A stretch of 64,000 nt of DNA from Protula sp. h YS-2021 (taxonomy: Eukaryota > Annelida > Polychaeta > Sabellida > Serpulidae), in contig OX457029.1 of the NCBI GenBank assembly GCA_949752745.1, positions 45,398,000 through 45,461,999 on the forward strand, given 5' to 3'. Position numbers and translations under genes: made by a program. Below are positions 50,101 through 56,953 of this stretch, piece after piece. Every line of letters begins with the position of its first letter. Positions within the stretch are counted from its first letter, which is position 1. A model generated the notes under the pieces. The model did not search any database. It was not told the DNA's origin and worked only from the letters and a program-made list of their open reading frames with translations.

Positions 50101-50527
50101 CGGTCAACTAGTGTGATGCGGGCACTCGAGAGCGTAAGCAAACACACTTTTTTGGACAACAGTTCTGATTCACGGTGAGCTGCTTGGAAGGCTTCAAAGA
50201 GCTAAACAATCTTCAAAATTGGACAGTTCGGCTAAAACTACACCAAATAATCTGTGTTCAATCTTAATATTTAGAACTTCTCCGCCCCACTCTCCCCTCT
50301 CCCCTCCCCTTCCATGTGATCACACAATGACAAATACTACTCCAAACACTTCACGGTTCAGTCAATGCAGATGACTAGTTTATACTTACACCGACGGCGT
50401 GTTTGTCGATGGGTTTGAAGATTTGTGGGTCGGAGTAGATCTGGCTCTTGACGTAGCGGGGCGGCCCTGGAGGTGGGCACATGTGGGCCGGCATTGGCTC
50501 GGCCGTGAAGGTTGGCGGGGCACTCAT
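15200..50527 (-). CDS. Two-module hillarin/KY-family protein (whole gene, 23 coding exons)
   Basis: Minus-strand join from 50527 to 15200; the exons are listed separately. All 22 junctions agree in phase and the total is 4848 nt (1615 residues plus stop). Module 1 (about residues 25-495) has the N-terminal KY helical region, a transglutaminase-like core and KY beta repeats. The linker (about 495-920) is Pro/Ser-rich. Module 2 (about 925-1615) repeats the module 1 layout and adds two C-terminal beta repeats. Hillarin/KY proteins are cytoskeletal, with vertebrate KY at the muscle Z-disc. The nucleophilic Cys position is Lys in both modules (K110, K1021); His (H153, H1064) and Asp (D168, D1079) remain. 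Invertebrate hillarins often begin with a LIM domain; none is seen, so upstream exons may be missing. Two tandem genes are less likely: module 1 has no terminal exon and module 2 no start. Confidence 0.85.
17122..17200. repeat. (GA)n and (GT)n microsatellite
   Basis: GA/GACA repeats at about 17122-17181, then about nine GT units at 17183-17200. On the minus strand, the KY transcript reads CA repeats starting about 12 nt past the exon 22 donor. Confidence 0.9.
17213..17353 (-). CDS. KY/hillarin exon 22 (module 2, catalytic-Cys region)
   Basis: Acceptor gttgtag, donor TGCAG|gtgagg; 141 nt, exactly the length of the homologous exon 3. It encodes AIFLWLCSKDL, then SPEEILLNLKESKTTYAVVY, ending in ETLC. 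KTTYA occupies the position of the Cys-containing strand in active family members. Phase 2 in, phase 2 out. Confidence 0.93.
17674..17762 (-). CDS. KY/hillarin exon 21 (module 2 N-terminal helix)
   Basis: Acceptor ttgacag, donor GCCAG|gtataa. Encodes VSKEDHKSFRDLVWHLIYAR and then EITNELEKAR. It pairs with exon 2 of module 1 (NYRNFRDLIYNLAF) at the same intron phases (0 in, 2 out). Confidence 0.92.
18168..18448 (-). CDS. KY/hillarin exon 20 (end of linker, start of module 2)
   Basis: Acceptor gttcacag, donor GAG|gtatcg; 281 nt. A polar, Pro/Glu-rich segment (VPEPLPPVVPPKPFKDTRVF) runs into ENVDTHAVE, homologous to PIDKHAVG at the end of exon 1. Phase 1 in, phase 0 out. The antisense frame at 18181-18584 is a shadow. 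Confidence 0.9.
18449..19146. other. KY intron 19, no other feature seen
   Basis: AT-rich intron with a C-run near 19012-19022. No further exon fits the phase 1 pattern. Confidence 0.5.
19147..19269 (-). CDS. KY/hillarin exon 19 (linker, FP4 motif)
   Basis: Acceptor tgctttag, donor ATCAG|gtgggc; 123 nt, phase 1-1. Encodes GMDDSFPPPPPPEVTSQDQR and continues to YQAKSG. The acidic-FPPPPPP-E arrangement matches the Ena/VASP EVH1 ligand consensus. This is the first ordinary GT donor after seven GC donors. Confidence 0.85.
19270..21410. other. KY intron 18, no other feature seen
   Basis: About 2.1 kb of AT-rich DNA with short chance frames only (19588-19800, 20727-21012). A C-run lies at about 21320-21332. 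Confidence 0.45.
21411..21494 (-). CDS. KY/hillarin exon 18 (cassette with GC donor)
   Basis: Acceptor aaggtgtag, donor ACATAG|GCATGC; 84 nt, phase 1-1. Encodes GGAGTAGYDARTEAIIGSRA and then RSGDAQDIG. It is the weakest of the series because its acceptor has a poor pyrimidine tract. Phase, GC donor and locally raised GC content all match the neighbouring exons. Confidence 0.6.
21495..22798. other. KY intron 17, no other feature seen
   Basis: AT-rich. A 69-codon hydrophobic frame at 22438-22647 (minus) has no splice context and is taken as chance. Confidence 0.45.
22799..22936 (-). CDS. KY/hillarin exon 17 (cassette with GC donor)
   Basis: Acceptor ccccctacag, donor CGCAAG|GCATGT; 138 nt, phase 1-1. 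Encodes DKKKLAEKRAQGLGGASSTS, then a Ser/Glu-rich run and SQVTSQVTQG. No usable GT donor follows in frame. The plus-strand frame 22789-23076 is antisense. Confidence 0.8.
22937..24586. other. KY intron 16, no other feature seen
   Basis: About 1.65 kb, AT-rich; only a short chance frame at 23796-23984. Confidence 0.45.
24587..24664 (-). CDS. KY/hillarin exon 16 (cassette with GC donor)
   Basis: Acceptor gtctccag, donor ACCAG|GCATGT; 78 nt, phase 1-1. Encodes DGAVDESPSSGTNSLKKKPP and then GTLPKPG. The donor has AG at the exon end and G at +5, as expected of a functional GC site. Confidence 0.8.
24665..27440. other. KY intron 15
   Basis: About 2.8 kb intron holding the 25570-25945 repeat. The 131-codon minus-strand frame 26197-26592 overlaps a dispersed gtacagtaaaacc repeat and shows no domain, so it is not called. 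Confidence 0.5.
25570..25945. repeat. Tandem duplication, two ~195-bp units with (ACGG)n tail
   Basis: The block running from 'accattttgtcaatttctgt' through 'cgtatttcaaaaattcctgg', 'ggttggaaccacccctgggt' and 'gaaatttcaaacgaatcc' occurs twice, starting near 25599 and 25787. The second ends in cacagacatacggacggacg followed by gacgg. The copies are nearly identical. Overlapping frames on both strands reflect the repeat. Confidence 0.85.
27441..27530 (-). CDS. KY/hillarin exon 15 (cassette with GC donor)
   Basis: Acceptor gtacaaacag, donor CGCAAG|GCACGT; 90 nt, phase 1-1. Encodes DGRQDKPVDVFSASKSATLP and then NLKAQQIPAQG. Like its neighbours it starts with a split Gly/Asp codon. Confidence 0.75.
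27531..30887. other. KY intron 14
   Basis: About 3.4 kb. It contains the unexplained frame cluster at 28631-29307 and a G-run near 30407-30420. No exon with the required phase was found. Confidence 0.45.
28631..29307 (+). other. Unexplained GC-richer block with broken reading frames
   Basis: Three overlapping plus-strand frames of 108-121 codons (one includes DHFTQDTTSLPTIILPSTVP, another CHWALYLGKSC-like text as GDWALYLGKSCQVYLEF) plus antisense frames (RNWFRTAAIVPWKTPDRLDR). Composition is richer in GC than the surrounding intron. No family was recognised. It may be a decayed transposon or pseudogene fragment; there is not enough to call a gene. Confidence 0.25.
30888..31004 (-). CDS. KY/hillarin exon 14 (cassette, GC donor likely)
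   Basis: Acceptor tataacag, donor AAAG|GCAGGC; 117 nt, phase 1-1. Encodes GNNVGPVEIIYTPVSSPTSP, then a Ser/Pro-rich end with PASPRSPASKG. A weak GT donor 12 nt further on (lower bound 30876, TCGG|gtgctg) keeps the same phase and would add four residues. The start resembles exon 13. Confidence 0.75.
32058..32141 (-). CDS. KY/hillarin exon 13 (cassette with GC donor)
   Basis: Acceptor tgtaaacag, donor CCCAG|GCATGT; 84 nt, phase 1-1. Encodes DNKNLPPLEIIYKSSPSAKG and then APKSPRSPG. It shares the N(x)PxEIIY and SPRSP motifs with exon 14, suggesting exon duplication. Confidence 0.8.
33120..33197 (-). CDS. KY/hillarin exon 12 (cassette with GC donor, FP4 motif)
   Basis: Acceptor gtgcatccag after a T-rich tract; donor ACAAG|GCATGT; 78 nt, phase 1-1. 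Encodes DSAEFPPPPADVASSLYGTE and then RRPNQQG. AEFPPPPAD is a compact EVH1-type ligand motif. It is the first of seven GC-donor exons. Confidence 0.8.
33671..33871. mobile_element. 201-bp fold-back MITE with TA target duplication
   Basis: The two halves are inverted copies. The left starts ctaagaaaac and the right ends gttttcttag; further in, 'accccgtctttcgatacag' pairs with 'ctgtatcgaaagacggggt', and 'aattgactgtga' with 'tcacacagtcagtgatt', around a 4-nt centre. TA dinucleotides flank both ends (33669-33670 and 33872-33873). C/G-runs have expanded in the arms. There is no coding content. Confidence 0.8.
33899..34049 (-). CDS. KY/hillarin exon 11 (linker, FP4 motif)
   Basis: Acceptor gttgtacag, donor GGCCG|gtacgt; 151 nt, phase 0 in, 1 out. 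Met/Ser-rich start (MSGRMESMSMTNKMQG) followed by GQDDFPPPPPPDLLDQ, a strong match to the acidic-FPPPP-acidic EVH1 ligand. The plus-strand frames at 33921-34207 are antisense. Confidence 0.87.
34050..35116. other. KY intron 10, no other feature seen
   Basis: Holds a (TTTA)n run near 34552-34573 and chance frames only (34631-34894). Confidence 0.45.
35117..35161 (-). CDS. KY/hillarin exon 10 (45-nt linker micro-exon)
   Basis: Acceptor catgttacag, donor CAACAG|gtattt. Fifteen codons, DDEANRYGSQPELQQ, phase 0-0, so it can be skipped without a frame change. Polar, like the rest of the linker. Confidence 0.75.
35845..36320. repeat. 48-bp minisatellite, about 9-10 copies
   Basis: Unit is cactgctgatacaagcaacc then cgtagagatatgaataggtc then cttataaa. 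Because 48 is a multiple of three, a 120-codon minus-strand frame repeats every 16 residues (VSAVFIRTYSYLYGLL). It is intronic with no splice context, so it is read as a repeat. Confidence 0.9.
39976..40047. mobile_element. Short end-to-end derivative of the 6.9-kb MITE
   Basis: Reads tatatatgttacagggaatc then tgtgtaatccgggaatacgc, and closes with gtattcccccattcctgtaa cacatata. Both termini match the ends of the elements at 6921 and 50625, but almost all of the interior is missing. Confidence 0.6.
40337..40386. repeat. C-run followed by (CA)n
   Basis: About 16 C, a short A-run, then about 12 CA units. Simple sequence within KY intron 9. Confidence 0.9.
40638..40753 (-). CDS. KY/hillarin exon 9 (start of linker)
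   Basis: Acceptor ttgtgtag, donor AGACAG|gtaagc; 116 nt, phase 1 in, 0 out. Encodes GGDGQFGSMGRAGTMNAPGP and then RGYQRDDPESAAYSQQLRQ. It contains no stop, so module 1 runs on into the linker rather than ending here. This is key evidence for a single gene. Confidence 0.85.
41010..41248 (-). CDS. KY/hillarin exon 8 (module 1, last KY repeat)
   Basis: Acceptor gcttttag, donor TGGAG|gtaagt; 239 nt, phase 2 in, 1 out. Encodes CVTVREQDDVVYISSQLPMH, then GEYGLEIYANEPLKEGDTFT, matching GEYGLEIYANDPEKDG of module 2. Confidence 0.92.
41737..43114. mobile_element. hAT-like non-autonomous element with 8-bp target duplication
   Basis: Flanked by the direct repeat CTCACAAG (41729-41736 and 43115-43122). 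Termini are inverted: gggttgggacaagtcaaccc acgac on the left, gtcgtgggttgacttgaccc aagacc on the right. Multiple subterminal copies of TCAACCCAC (left) or GTGGGTTGA (right) follow. An 8-bp duplication and subterminal repeats are typical of hAT elements. The ~1.1-kb interior has no transposase frame. The proline/asparagine-rich frame at 41740-41970 is only the translated subterminal repeat. It sits in KY intron 7. Confidence 0.8.
43186..43576 (-). CDS. KY/hillarin exon 7 (module 1 KY repeats)
   Basis: Acceptor aactgcag, donor GAAAG|gtaaag; 391 nt, phase 1 in, 2 out. Contains GMYYLTIFAQRVG, CEYKIICDQ and NWGPGAPVQQYGLTASHKTA, matching CEYELVCD and SWGPGDS of module 2. The plus-strand frame 43305-43586 is antisense. 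Confidence 0.93.
43880..44066 (-). CDS. KY/hillarin exon 6 (module 1)
   Basis: Acceptor tctctgcag, donor GCCG|gtgcgt; 187 nt, phase 0 in, 1 out. Encodes SEYEEFPLVKSFFFTVGMKF and continues to FTYKLTFGEGMMDSLAG. It aligns with NLVPVKSAFFKYGLQIL of module 2. Confidence 0.92.
44067..45468. other. KY intron 5, no other feature seen
   Basis: About 1.4 kb with a T-run at 45002-45024 and chance frames (44646-44861, 45233-45424). Confidence 0.45.
45469..45613 (-). CDS. KY/hillarin exon 5 (module 1)
   Basis: Acceptor catttag, donor CCAGG|gtcagt; 145 nt, phase 2 in, 0 out. Encodes YLQSERNTPENLVYQYDDFY and then FITEPSQLVYSHCPEDIAWQ, matching YELDEYYFMPDPHQLIFTHF in module 2. Confidence 0.92.
46074..46229 (-). 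CDS. KY/hillarin exon 4 (module 1 transglutaminase-like core)
   Basis: Acceptor tgttccacag, donor ACAAG|gtttgc; 156 nt, phase 2 in, 2 out. Encodes SYAGLHCVTISGWAKGVDYR, then FNHSWNAVFIDGNWQLVDSH. H153 and D168 are the second and third members of the transglutaminase triad. The downstream homologue is the start of exon 23. Confidence 0.95.
46695..46835 (-). CDS. KY/hillarin exon 3 (module 1, catalytic-Cys region)
   Basis: Acceptor ctgttacag, donor TGCAG|gttagt; 141 nt, same length and phases as exon 22. Encodes AVFRWMTEKNMYTIMFDSEL, then FKDGKTTYAKIFECLC. K110 stands where active family members have the nucleophilic Cys. Confidence 0.93.
47712..47797 (-). CDS. KY/hillarin exon 2 (module 1 N-terminal helix)
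   Basis: Acceptor ccttacag, donor GCAAG|gtattt; 86 nt, phase 0 in, 2 out. Encodes EAKTNYRNFRDLIYNLAFRK and NFSQLEKAR; the counterpart of exon 21. Confidence 0.92.
47798..50389. other. KY intron 1 (about 2.6 kb), no other gene seen
   Basis: Contains a G-rich, possibly quadruplex-forming stretch at 48853-48885 (runs of G separated by one or two bases) and chance frames on both strands (48088-48559, 49377-49804). Confidence 0.5.
50390..50527 (-). CDS. KY/hillarin exon 1 (first recognised coding exon)
   Basis: Donor GTCGGT|gtaagt. From ATG at 50527: MSAPPTFTAEPMPAHMCPPP, then YVKSQIYSDPQIFKPIDKHA. Purine at -3 supports this start. The frame stays open upstream to a good acceptor (tatttcag, exon edge 50558), so the ATG may be internal. 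A non-coding or LIM-coding exon may then lie further 5'. The longer frame 50358-50597 is in the wrong phase for the donor and for the match with exon 20. Confidence 0.8.
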
Positions 50528-50624
50528 AGCTGACGCCTGGCTTCTCTTTATCTTTTTTCTGAAATAAACTACCAGCGTGCGGTATACTCGAAGACACTAG
50601 GCACCTAACCCCAAATATATATAT

Positions 50625-51080
50625 ATATATATGTTGCAGTGAATCTGTGAAATTAGGGATTTCATGAAATCCCTAGTGGATTCGTGTAATAACTTGCTAA
50701 ATCAATTTCGATGTTTGCAATGTAATATTTTACCGAAATTAATAGTAGATTTTGATTAATATACTCAAAGCACTCGATTGCCAAACTATCATTCATGAGA
50801 TACTTCAATACCTGAATTTAGCGATATTTTTTATCATATGTAACTTATGTCACATTTCACGCCAAATTCTGTTATTAACTTATTACGGATGGTGATGCTA
50901 TAAATTCGAATTCCTTTCGATGTGAAAAGGGATACACAGTTTTGAAGAACCACTAAACAGCCTTCCTGAATGGATAATTTTTCAAAATAGTTTTATAATC
51001 AATATGAGCTTATTCATTATACGAATTCCCTAGGGATTTCATGAAATCCCCAATTACACAGATTCCCTGTAATATATATA
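50625..51080. mobile_element. MITE-like element, copy 2 (inverse of the 6.9-kb copy)
   Basis: Left end tgttgcagtgaatctgtgaa then attagggatttcatgaaatc; right end 'tagggatttcatgaaatccc' then caattacacagattccctgt. Read on the minus strand, it follows copy 1 through its whole length, including the interior 'ccactaaacagccttcctga' block. (TA)n tracts flank both sides. Confidence 0.75.
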
Positions 51081-54000
51081 CACACACACACATATATTAT
51101 ATATATATATATATATAAAAGCGTTGCAGCCACAGAGTAACATTAAACAAACACATAGAAGCTACTTAAATTACCTCTAATTTTGCAACATCTCCGGTCT
51201 TTGAGCTTGAAAAAGACCCTGGACACGTGTGACTAAGAAAAGGAAATCAACTAGACTTTTTTGGTAAACGGTGTAAAGCCCCCTCTTACCCCTCCCCACA
51301 TGGCGAGAAGCCCCTCTTTTTTAACAACCCCGGCGTAATCCATCCCCCAGCCCACATTTCATTTATTATTAAAATTTTAAACAATTATTATTATTTCAGT
51401 CACAGATTTGAAATCCTGAGGCCACTCCTATCGTCGCATGTAACCCCTAATGCCACCCGTTAATCCGTGCATAAGCAGTTGATTGATGTGGAGACCACAA
51501 AGGCGTCACCGTCTATTGTGTTTTGAACTCCCTCTCGTCATCCCTGTTGCCACCCGTTAATCTGTGTTCGCATGTGATCATGATGCAAACCCCATAAAAT
51601 GATATCTAAATGACATAGACTAAAAACATCATTTTAAAAAATAAATGAGGAAGAGGAGGGGTTTTTCGCCGGGGCTGGGGGTGCAGGGGCTTTCGCCGGG
51701 ATTCGGGATCATCCCTTTCTCAGGAGGCAAGCATCACTCGAAATTGATCAGCGCATCATAACTGATTAAATAGCAAATTCATCTACCAGCTGTCAGTATC
51801 AACCAATCGAAGCACGATTTCAACTCGGTCAAGCCACGAATTCCCGAAGTAATCCGAGGTCAACTGGTTAAATTTCGTATACTTTACATAGGAAAAGATA
51901 CGAAATCCAATGCCAGAGGCGTTCGTGGGCAAGTTACAGACAAATGAATATCATGAACTTCACTTGACACACTTGAAAACGTACAACACATACTTGTCAA
52001 TATTTACATAAAACAAACCCTTTAGTGGACTAATGAAATTGATACTTCAGTGCAATAAACCAAAATTGTTGGGTTTGGTGAGGGGCACAAGTTATACAAA
52101 GTGATAGGGATGTTCGGCGAACGGCCCAAGCAATAGAAAAGATCCCTCCTAAAAAGATCACAAGAGCCATCTAGGACTAAGCTGAACTCACTGGGGGGTG
52201 AAAATATGACTTATATGTTAACTGGTACACTGGTGTGCATATGATGAAAATAATACGGAAATGGCACAGCGATTATCGAAATGGAACAGATCTAAACGTT
52301 AATAATTTATAAAAAACGGGGAATCTGTTCAAACAAATTAAAATATAATAAATATAATCATTGCTCATTAAAATATATTATAAAATTTTCGACTTTGGAA
52401 GAAAAGTTTAACCTGCAAAATAAACGTTTTAAAAAGAGTCTCATTTGCATATCGCTGGGCACCATACGAAATAAAAACGACACATTGATATGGAAACGGA
52501 ACAAATGTAAAAGTTGCTCACTACCGAGGAATCGGCTAACCACTTCAATTCCTCGCTACGAAACGCTTATACAAGTCAAACACGCTAGCTTTGAGGCACT
52601 GCTTTGGTGATATTGACCCAGATTAAACGACAAACAAGTCTTTCTCAGCGCTGGTCAAAGGCCCTCACAGTACTATGGGAATGATATACAACTTCTGCAT
52701 GGCGCTTTCTTTAAAAAAAAAAAAAGAATAAGGAAATAACCACAAATCTAGCCGAATAACTTACATCTGTTTAGAAACTGGGAGCATGCTTTAATGCATA
52801 AAAATTTAGAAATAAATGTTGCGCGTGTACCTCCAAGACTTCTGAACTGATGGTGCAAAAAAGCATGAAAAAATTACAAGTTAAACTTTACGGGTATACA
52901 GAACAAATTTATGCATATTTCAGCAGCTAGCATTTAACAGAGTATATTTTTATAAAAAAAAAAACGCATAACAGCTGTATTTAAATTTTTGGTCAAGTTA
53001 ATCTACGGGTTTACAGAATAAATTTATGCATATCTCTCCATCTACAAGCAACGCATAACCCCTGTATTTAGATTTCTCGTCACCTGATTCGGGTCACATG
53101 GTACTTAAAAGCTGGACTATAAACAAACACTCGACTCATATGATGTGATAGCTGTGCTCAACTCCATAACTATCTCAACTTCAATTAAAAATTAAAAGAA
53201 CAGTACCGTTGTAAAAACGGTTGTTTTGCAAAAAGGCAAACTGTACACCAGCTTACGTTATATGTTGACCTTTTGTCTGTTGATGACTTACAAACAATTC
53301 ATTTCCACCAGTGACAGGGTTACTTTCAGCCAGTACACATCTAAACCTGAATAATTTTGACTAAATCTAAAATATTTCCAAACTTTCTTTACTAAAAGAT
53401 CACTAGCCCGTTCATGGTTGAAAGTATGCATGTTCAGAATAGTCAACTCGAAGGAGTCAAGTGTGCAAAAAACATAAAGAAAGAAATAAGACAAATACAC
53501 TAAAGGTGGATTTTCTCTACCACAAGGTGTCAAAACTTCACTGGAGCAGGTTCTAACACAAAAGAGCGCCAAATCTATTTTAAGCTGATTCTGATGTATT
53601 TTCCCACATTTCTTCGTTTATAAGTTTCACTGTTTCTCATTGATCTTTCAAAACGGGAGTCCTGATTTTTTTTAGTGTAAATGTCGTAGTCGAAACTGTC
53701 CACTACAACAGATTAAAAAAGTCTGAACAGACTTCTTTTACCTGAAAAATAAAGTTTCAAAAAGCGTCCCATTTTTCTATCACTGGGCACCGCATATCGC
53801 GTAGCCTGTGTATATGGAACAGCACATCACAATACTGAAAATTTGTTCTTTTATTGTGAAAAGTCAAAGTGTTTTATTTCCTGAGAACAGCTTTACAATT
53901 ACTCTAATGCAACGATCAAGTAGCTGACTTAATAATCTAAAAGCTACAAACACAATCAACAGAATACTATCTAATGAAACACATCGTACTGCAATGTTAA

Positions 54001-55063
54001 CTGCAAACGTGACTGTTTGCTATAATACTATGTTTCCCACATGAAACTTGATAGTTCTGCTACGAGTACGTTTCAGAAAAGGGAGCGCTAAGAAGTTGTC
54101 AGCTTGTGATGGCGCTTGTGTCGGTTATTCCACTTTGATTATCACAAGTCACTTATTACATTAAAAGTCATGATACTCGCATGCAGCTAATGGACCAATT
54201 TGTAATTTAACAAATTACGATCTACTCTCCAAGTTTAATGTTCTACGTTTAGCTCGTAGTCACTGTGTGTTATTTCTACCAGTACTACGAGTTATACCGC
54301 GCCGGGTCACTTTGCGGAATTTATCAAAAATCGCGATGCAATAAATATGTTACTGTGTGCTTAACACAATTCTTAGTTAACATATATACCTTACGGTGAC
54401 TGTTAATAAACCTGATAGCTCCCAGCAAGAAAATTAAAACAGTTTTAAAAACTTTTCAACAACAGTTCCTGAAGGATATCCCAATGATGACGCATGCGGA
54501 AGTGCAAATAGCGCCCTCAACGGGGATACCCTTCACTAATCACACTTTTTTCGTTGTTGTCCATCGACGAACCTCTACGATGAGTCGGTCTCTTATGTAT
54601 AACACCTTTTTACTCCACAGACCGAGCGCAGATTCGGCGAAGATAGTACTCCTAAAGAGAGAGTACTATCTTGAGCCATGCATCTACTCTGTATTTACAT
54701 GTAATAGAGACGCTTGCAGAAGTCAGCTGTGTTATAACAACGATCAAATTTTGATGTAAATGCCCCTTTTGATTCGGTGTAAGAGATGAATTTCATGTTA
54801 TATTCGAAGTTGACAGTTCTTTGAAGCGGAGGGGAGAGAAGAAATTGTCAGCAAAAATGCTATAAAAATGTCAAAAGTATTCTTGTACATAGGTTTTTAA
54901 AAAATATTTTAGCCAAGTGTTTAGTATTTTGCCTTTAAGAAATTGGTTCTCGTTATTATTTGTTATGATTATATAGCAATGATTATTGTTTTATTGGAGA
55001 TAGATATACAAACGTAATATTAGCAAGCACAAAGACGTCATTATTAGGCAGAATTTAATATAT

Positions 55064-55250
55064 TGTTGTGAAAATATGTGAGTCGCAAGCGGGGCTCAAA
55101 CTGGGAACCTTTCGCTTCATAAGCGAGCGTGCTAACCACTAAGCCAAAAGCTGCAACTCATGGAAACAGCCAAGCACAAATGAACATGTAGTTACATGTT
55201 TGTATATATTCATTTTCACAACACACATTATAGATACCAACTTCACGACA
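55064..55250 (-). repeat. LTR of TRIM-like element (3' LTR on the minus strand)
   Basis: 187 bp, nearly identical to 55521-55707, with TG/CA-type termini. It contains the tRNA-like segment at about 55082-55151. Confidence 0.82.
55082..55151 (-). other. tRNA-like Pol III promoter segment in LTR
   Basis: On the minus strand, 'tggcttagtggttagcacgc' matches a tRNA A box. An arm tcgct tatga agcga occupies the anticodon-stem position, and ggttcccagtttgagcccc is a degenerate B box. The acceptor stem is poor, so it is tRNA-derived rather than a functional tRNA gene. Confidence 0.65.
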
Positions 55251-55520
55251 TTCTTCCCTGTTGTGTTTTTTCACCACCCATAGCCGCACGTGGCTTTTCA
55301 CATACCCTTCTTTCCATTCGTGTCAGTGTAACACTACAGTGTTTGAACATCGTACGAATTTTACATATTTTCTCCCGTCTTTTTCTCTTTAGGCCACCCA
55401 TAGCCGCACGTGGCTACTTTATTCCAACTTTCACACGTGCCCTTCTTGCCCGCATTAACGTTGCACGAATATCTACCATACAACCGCGACAGGAACGTAC
55501 TCGTACACTTCTGGTACCAA

Positions 55521-55707
55521 TGTTGTGAAAATATATGAGTCGCAAGCGGGGCTCAAACTGGGAACCTTTCGCTTCATAAGCGAGCGTGCTAACCACTAAG
55601 CCAAAAGCTGCAACTCATGGAAACAGCTAAGCACAAATGAACATGTAGTTACATGTTTGTATATATTCATTTTCATAACACACATTATAGATACCAATTT
55701 CACGACA
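55521..55707 (-). repeat. LTR of TRIM-like element (5' LTR on the minus strand)
   Basis: 187 bp, nearly identical to 55064-55250. The putative primer-binding site touches its lower edge (55506-55520). Confidence 0.82.
55539..55608 (-). other. tRNA-like Pol III promoter segment in second LTR
   Basis: Same A-box, anticodon-arm and B-box-like sequence as in the other LTR, unchanged across the arm. Confidence 0.65.
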
Positions 55708-56953
55708 ATATGATAGGAGCCGCTTAAAATAAAATAAAAAAATACGTACTTACAACAACAGTTAGTTAATAACACTTGACAACATTCTAAACTTAATATT
55801 GTCTTATATGTAGATGAGCACTGAAACAATATAGCGAAACTTATTAGACAATTTAAAATTTTAAAACGCCATAGCATGCAATTATTTTGCCAGCATCTCA
55901 CCGCATACTAGAACCGATTGAAAATAGGTATAACGTTTCTTTAATCACCCTATAAGATTCAAATAGGACTCTATTCGATTCGATTATGAAAGAAAGGAAT
56001 ATCCATAAATATAAACATTAATTCTCAATTACTAAAGTGTATACAAGGCAAACAGCAGTATTTTTGCAGATGACGAGTAGATACACATATCCGTATTCTC
56101 TGCTCTTCATGTATTGAAAATGTCTCACTACTCACTGCCTAATGCGTGTGCTTAACATTACACAACAAAGTACTGAGCTTTAGATAATGTTGCACAAAAG
56201 TGAAAAAAAATATTTCATTGATTAGAAATTGTAATTGTTCGAGATATTATGAATTAACAGGAAATCTACACTAGCGTTTAAATAAACTTAAGGGTCTCCC
56301 TCAGCACTGTTACTGTTTCCACTCGCCTTTTAGACTCGTGCTTTCAGTGCTACGGGCTGCTGCAAGACTGCAGCCTCAGTAAGGATCAGTCTTCACCCTT
56401 GCTTAGTTTAATGATTACACTTGTGCTGATGTAGCGTGGAACGTCAAGAATTTACAAGTTCATTGCAACACTCACAAACGCAGAATGGCAATCGTCTTTA
56501 ATAGCTCTGTAAGAATGCCCATTAAACGTCGATGGTTGTTAAATGCTTTTCTTCTTAAATACGAATCACCTTAAATCAGGACATTACACTGGCTTTTAAA
56601 TTCCATTAAGTTCTTTAAAGCAACACCCGACCAGCGGTAAAACGAATGATGGTCAAGCTTTCTACCTACTCCTGCCGTGCCGAGTTAGTTTTATGTAGGA
56701 GGTTGTAGCTGTTAACCAGATGAAACACTTCGCAATTATATCATCTGGTCAAAGATGGTTGACGTTTTGCCCGTCAACGTTTTGACCAGAATATACGCTA
56801 GAATTGTTTGGATATCAATTTACCACAGTAAAAGGAGCGAGAATAGTTTCATGCCAAATAGAAATAACATACGTTCTAAAGTTCAAGGTTATCACGCTAG
56901 TCACGGCAACCTAAAACATATCTGTAGGGCTCTAGAACAGTTTGACAGTTGGC

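Larger units (their letters stand above)
55064..55707 (-). mobile_element. TRIM-like LTR element with tRNA-like LTRs (644 bp)
   Basis: Two direct repeats of 187 bp each (55064-55250, 55521-55707) enclose 270 bp. Each LTR begins TGTTGTG and ends CACGACA (plus strand), and ATAT flanks both sides (55060-55063, 55708-55711). Read on the minus strand, the internal part starts TTGGTACCAGAAGTG directly after the LTR, resembling a primer-binding site for tRNA-Met. It ends with the purine tract CAGGGAAGAA directly before the other LTR. There is no gag or pol. A 22-bp block, 'ccacccatagccgcacgtgg' ct, occurs twice inside. The LTRs differ at only a few positions. Confidence 0.8.
50559..56953. promoter_or_regulatory. 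Divergent intergenic region between the KY gene and SFXN5
   Basis: The two genes are transcribed away from each other, so both promoters must lie here unless upstream exons of either gene are missing. It holds MITE copy 2 (50625-51080), the TRIM-like element (55064-55707) and otherwise AT-rich DNA with chance frames only. No TATA box or CpG-rich core could be assigned with confidence. Confidence 0.45.

Noticed and set aside
15200..50527. Two tandem KY genes instead of one
   Set aside because: Module 1 lacks a stop-containing last exon, module 2 lacks an initiating exon, and all linker exons connect them in phase. It is kept as the main alternative to test by cDNA.
50358..50597. 79-codon minus-strand frame overlapping KY exon 1
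   Set aside because: It is out of phase with the donor; the alternative frame ending KPIDKHAVG aligns with module 2 and joins exon 2.
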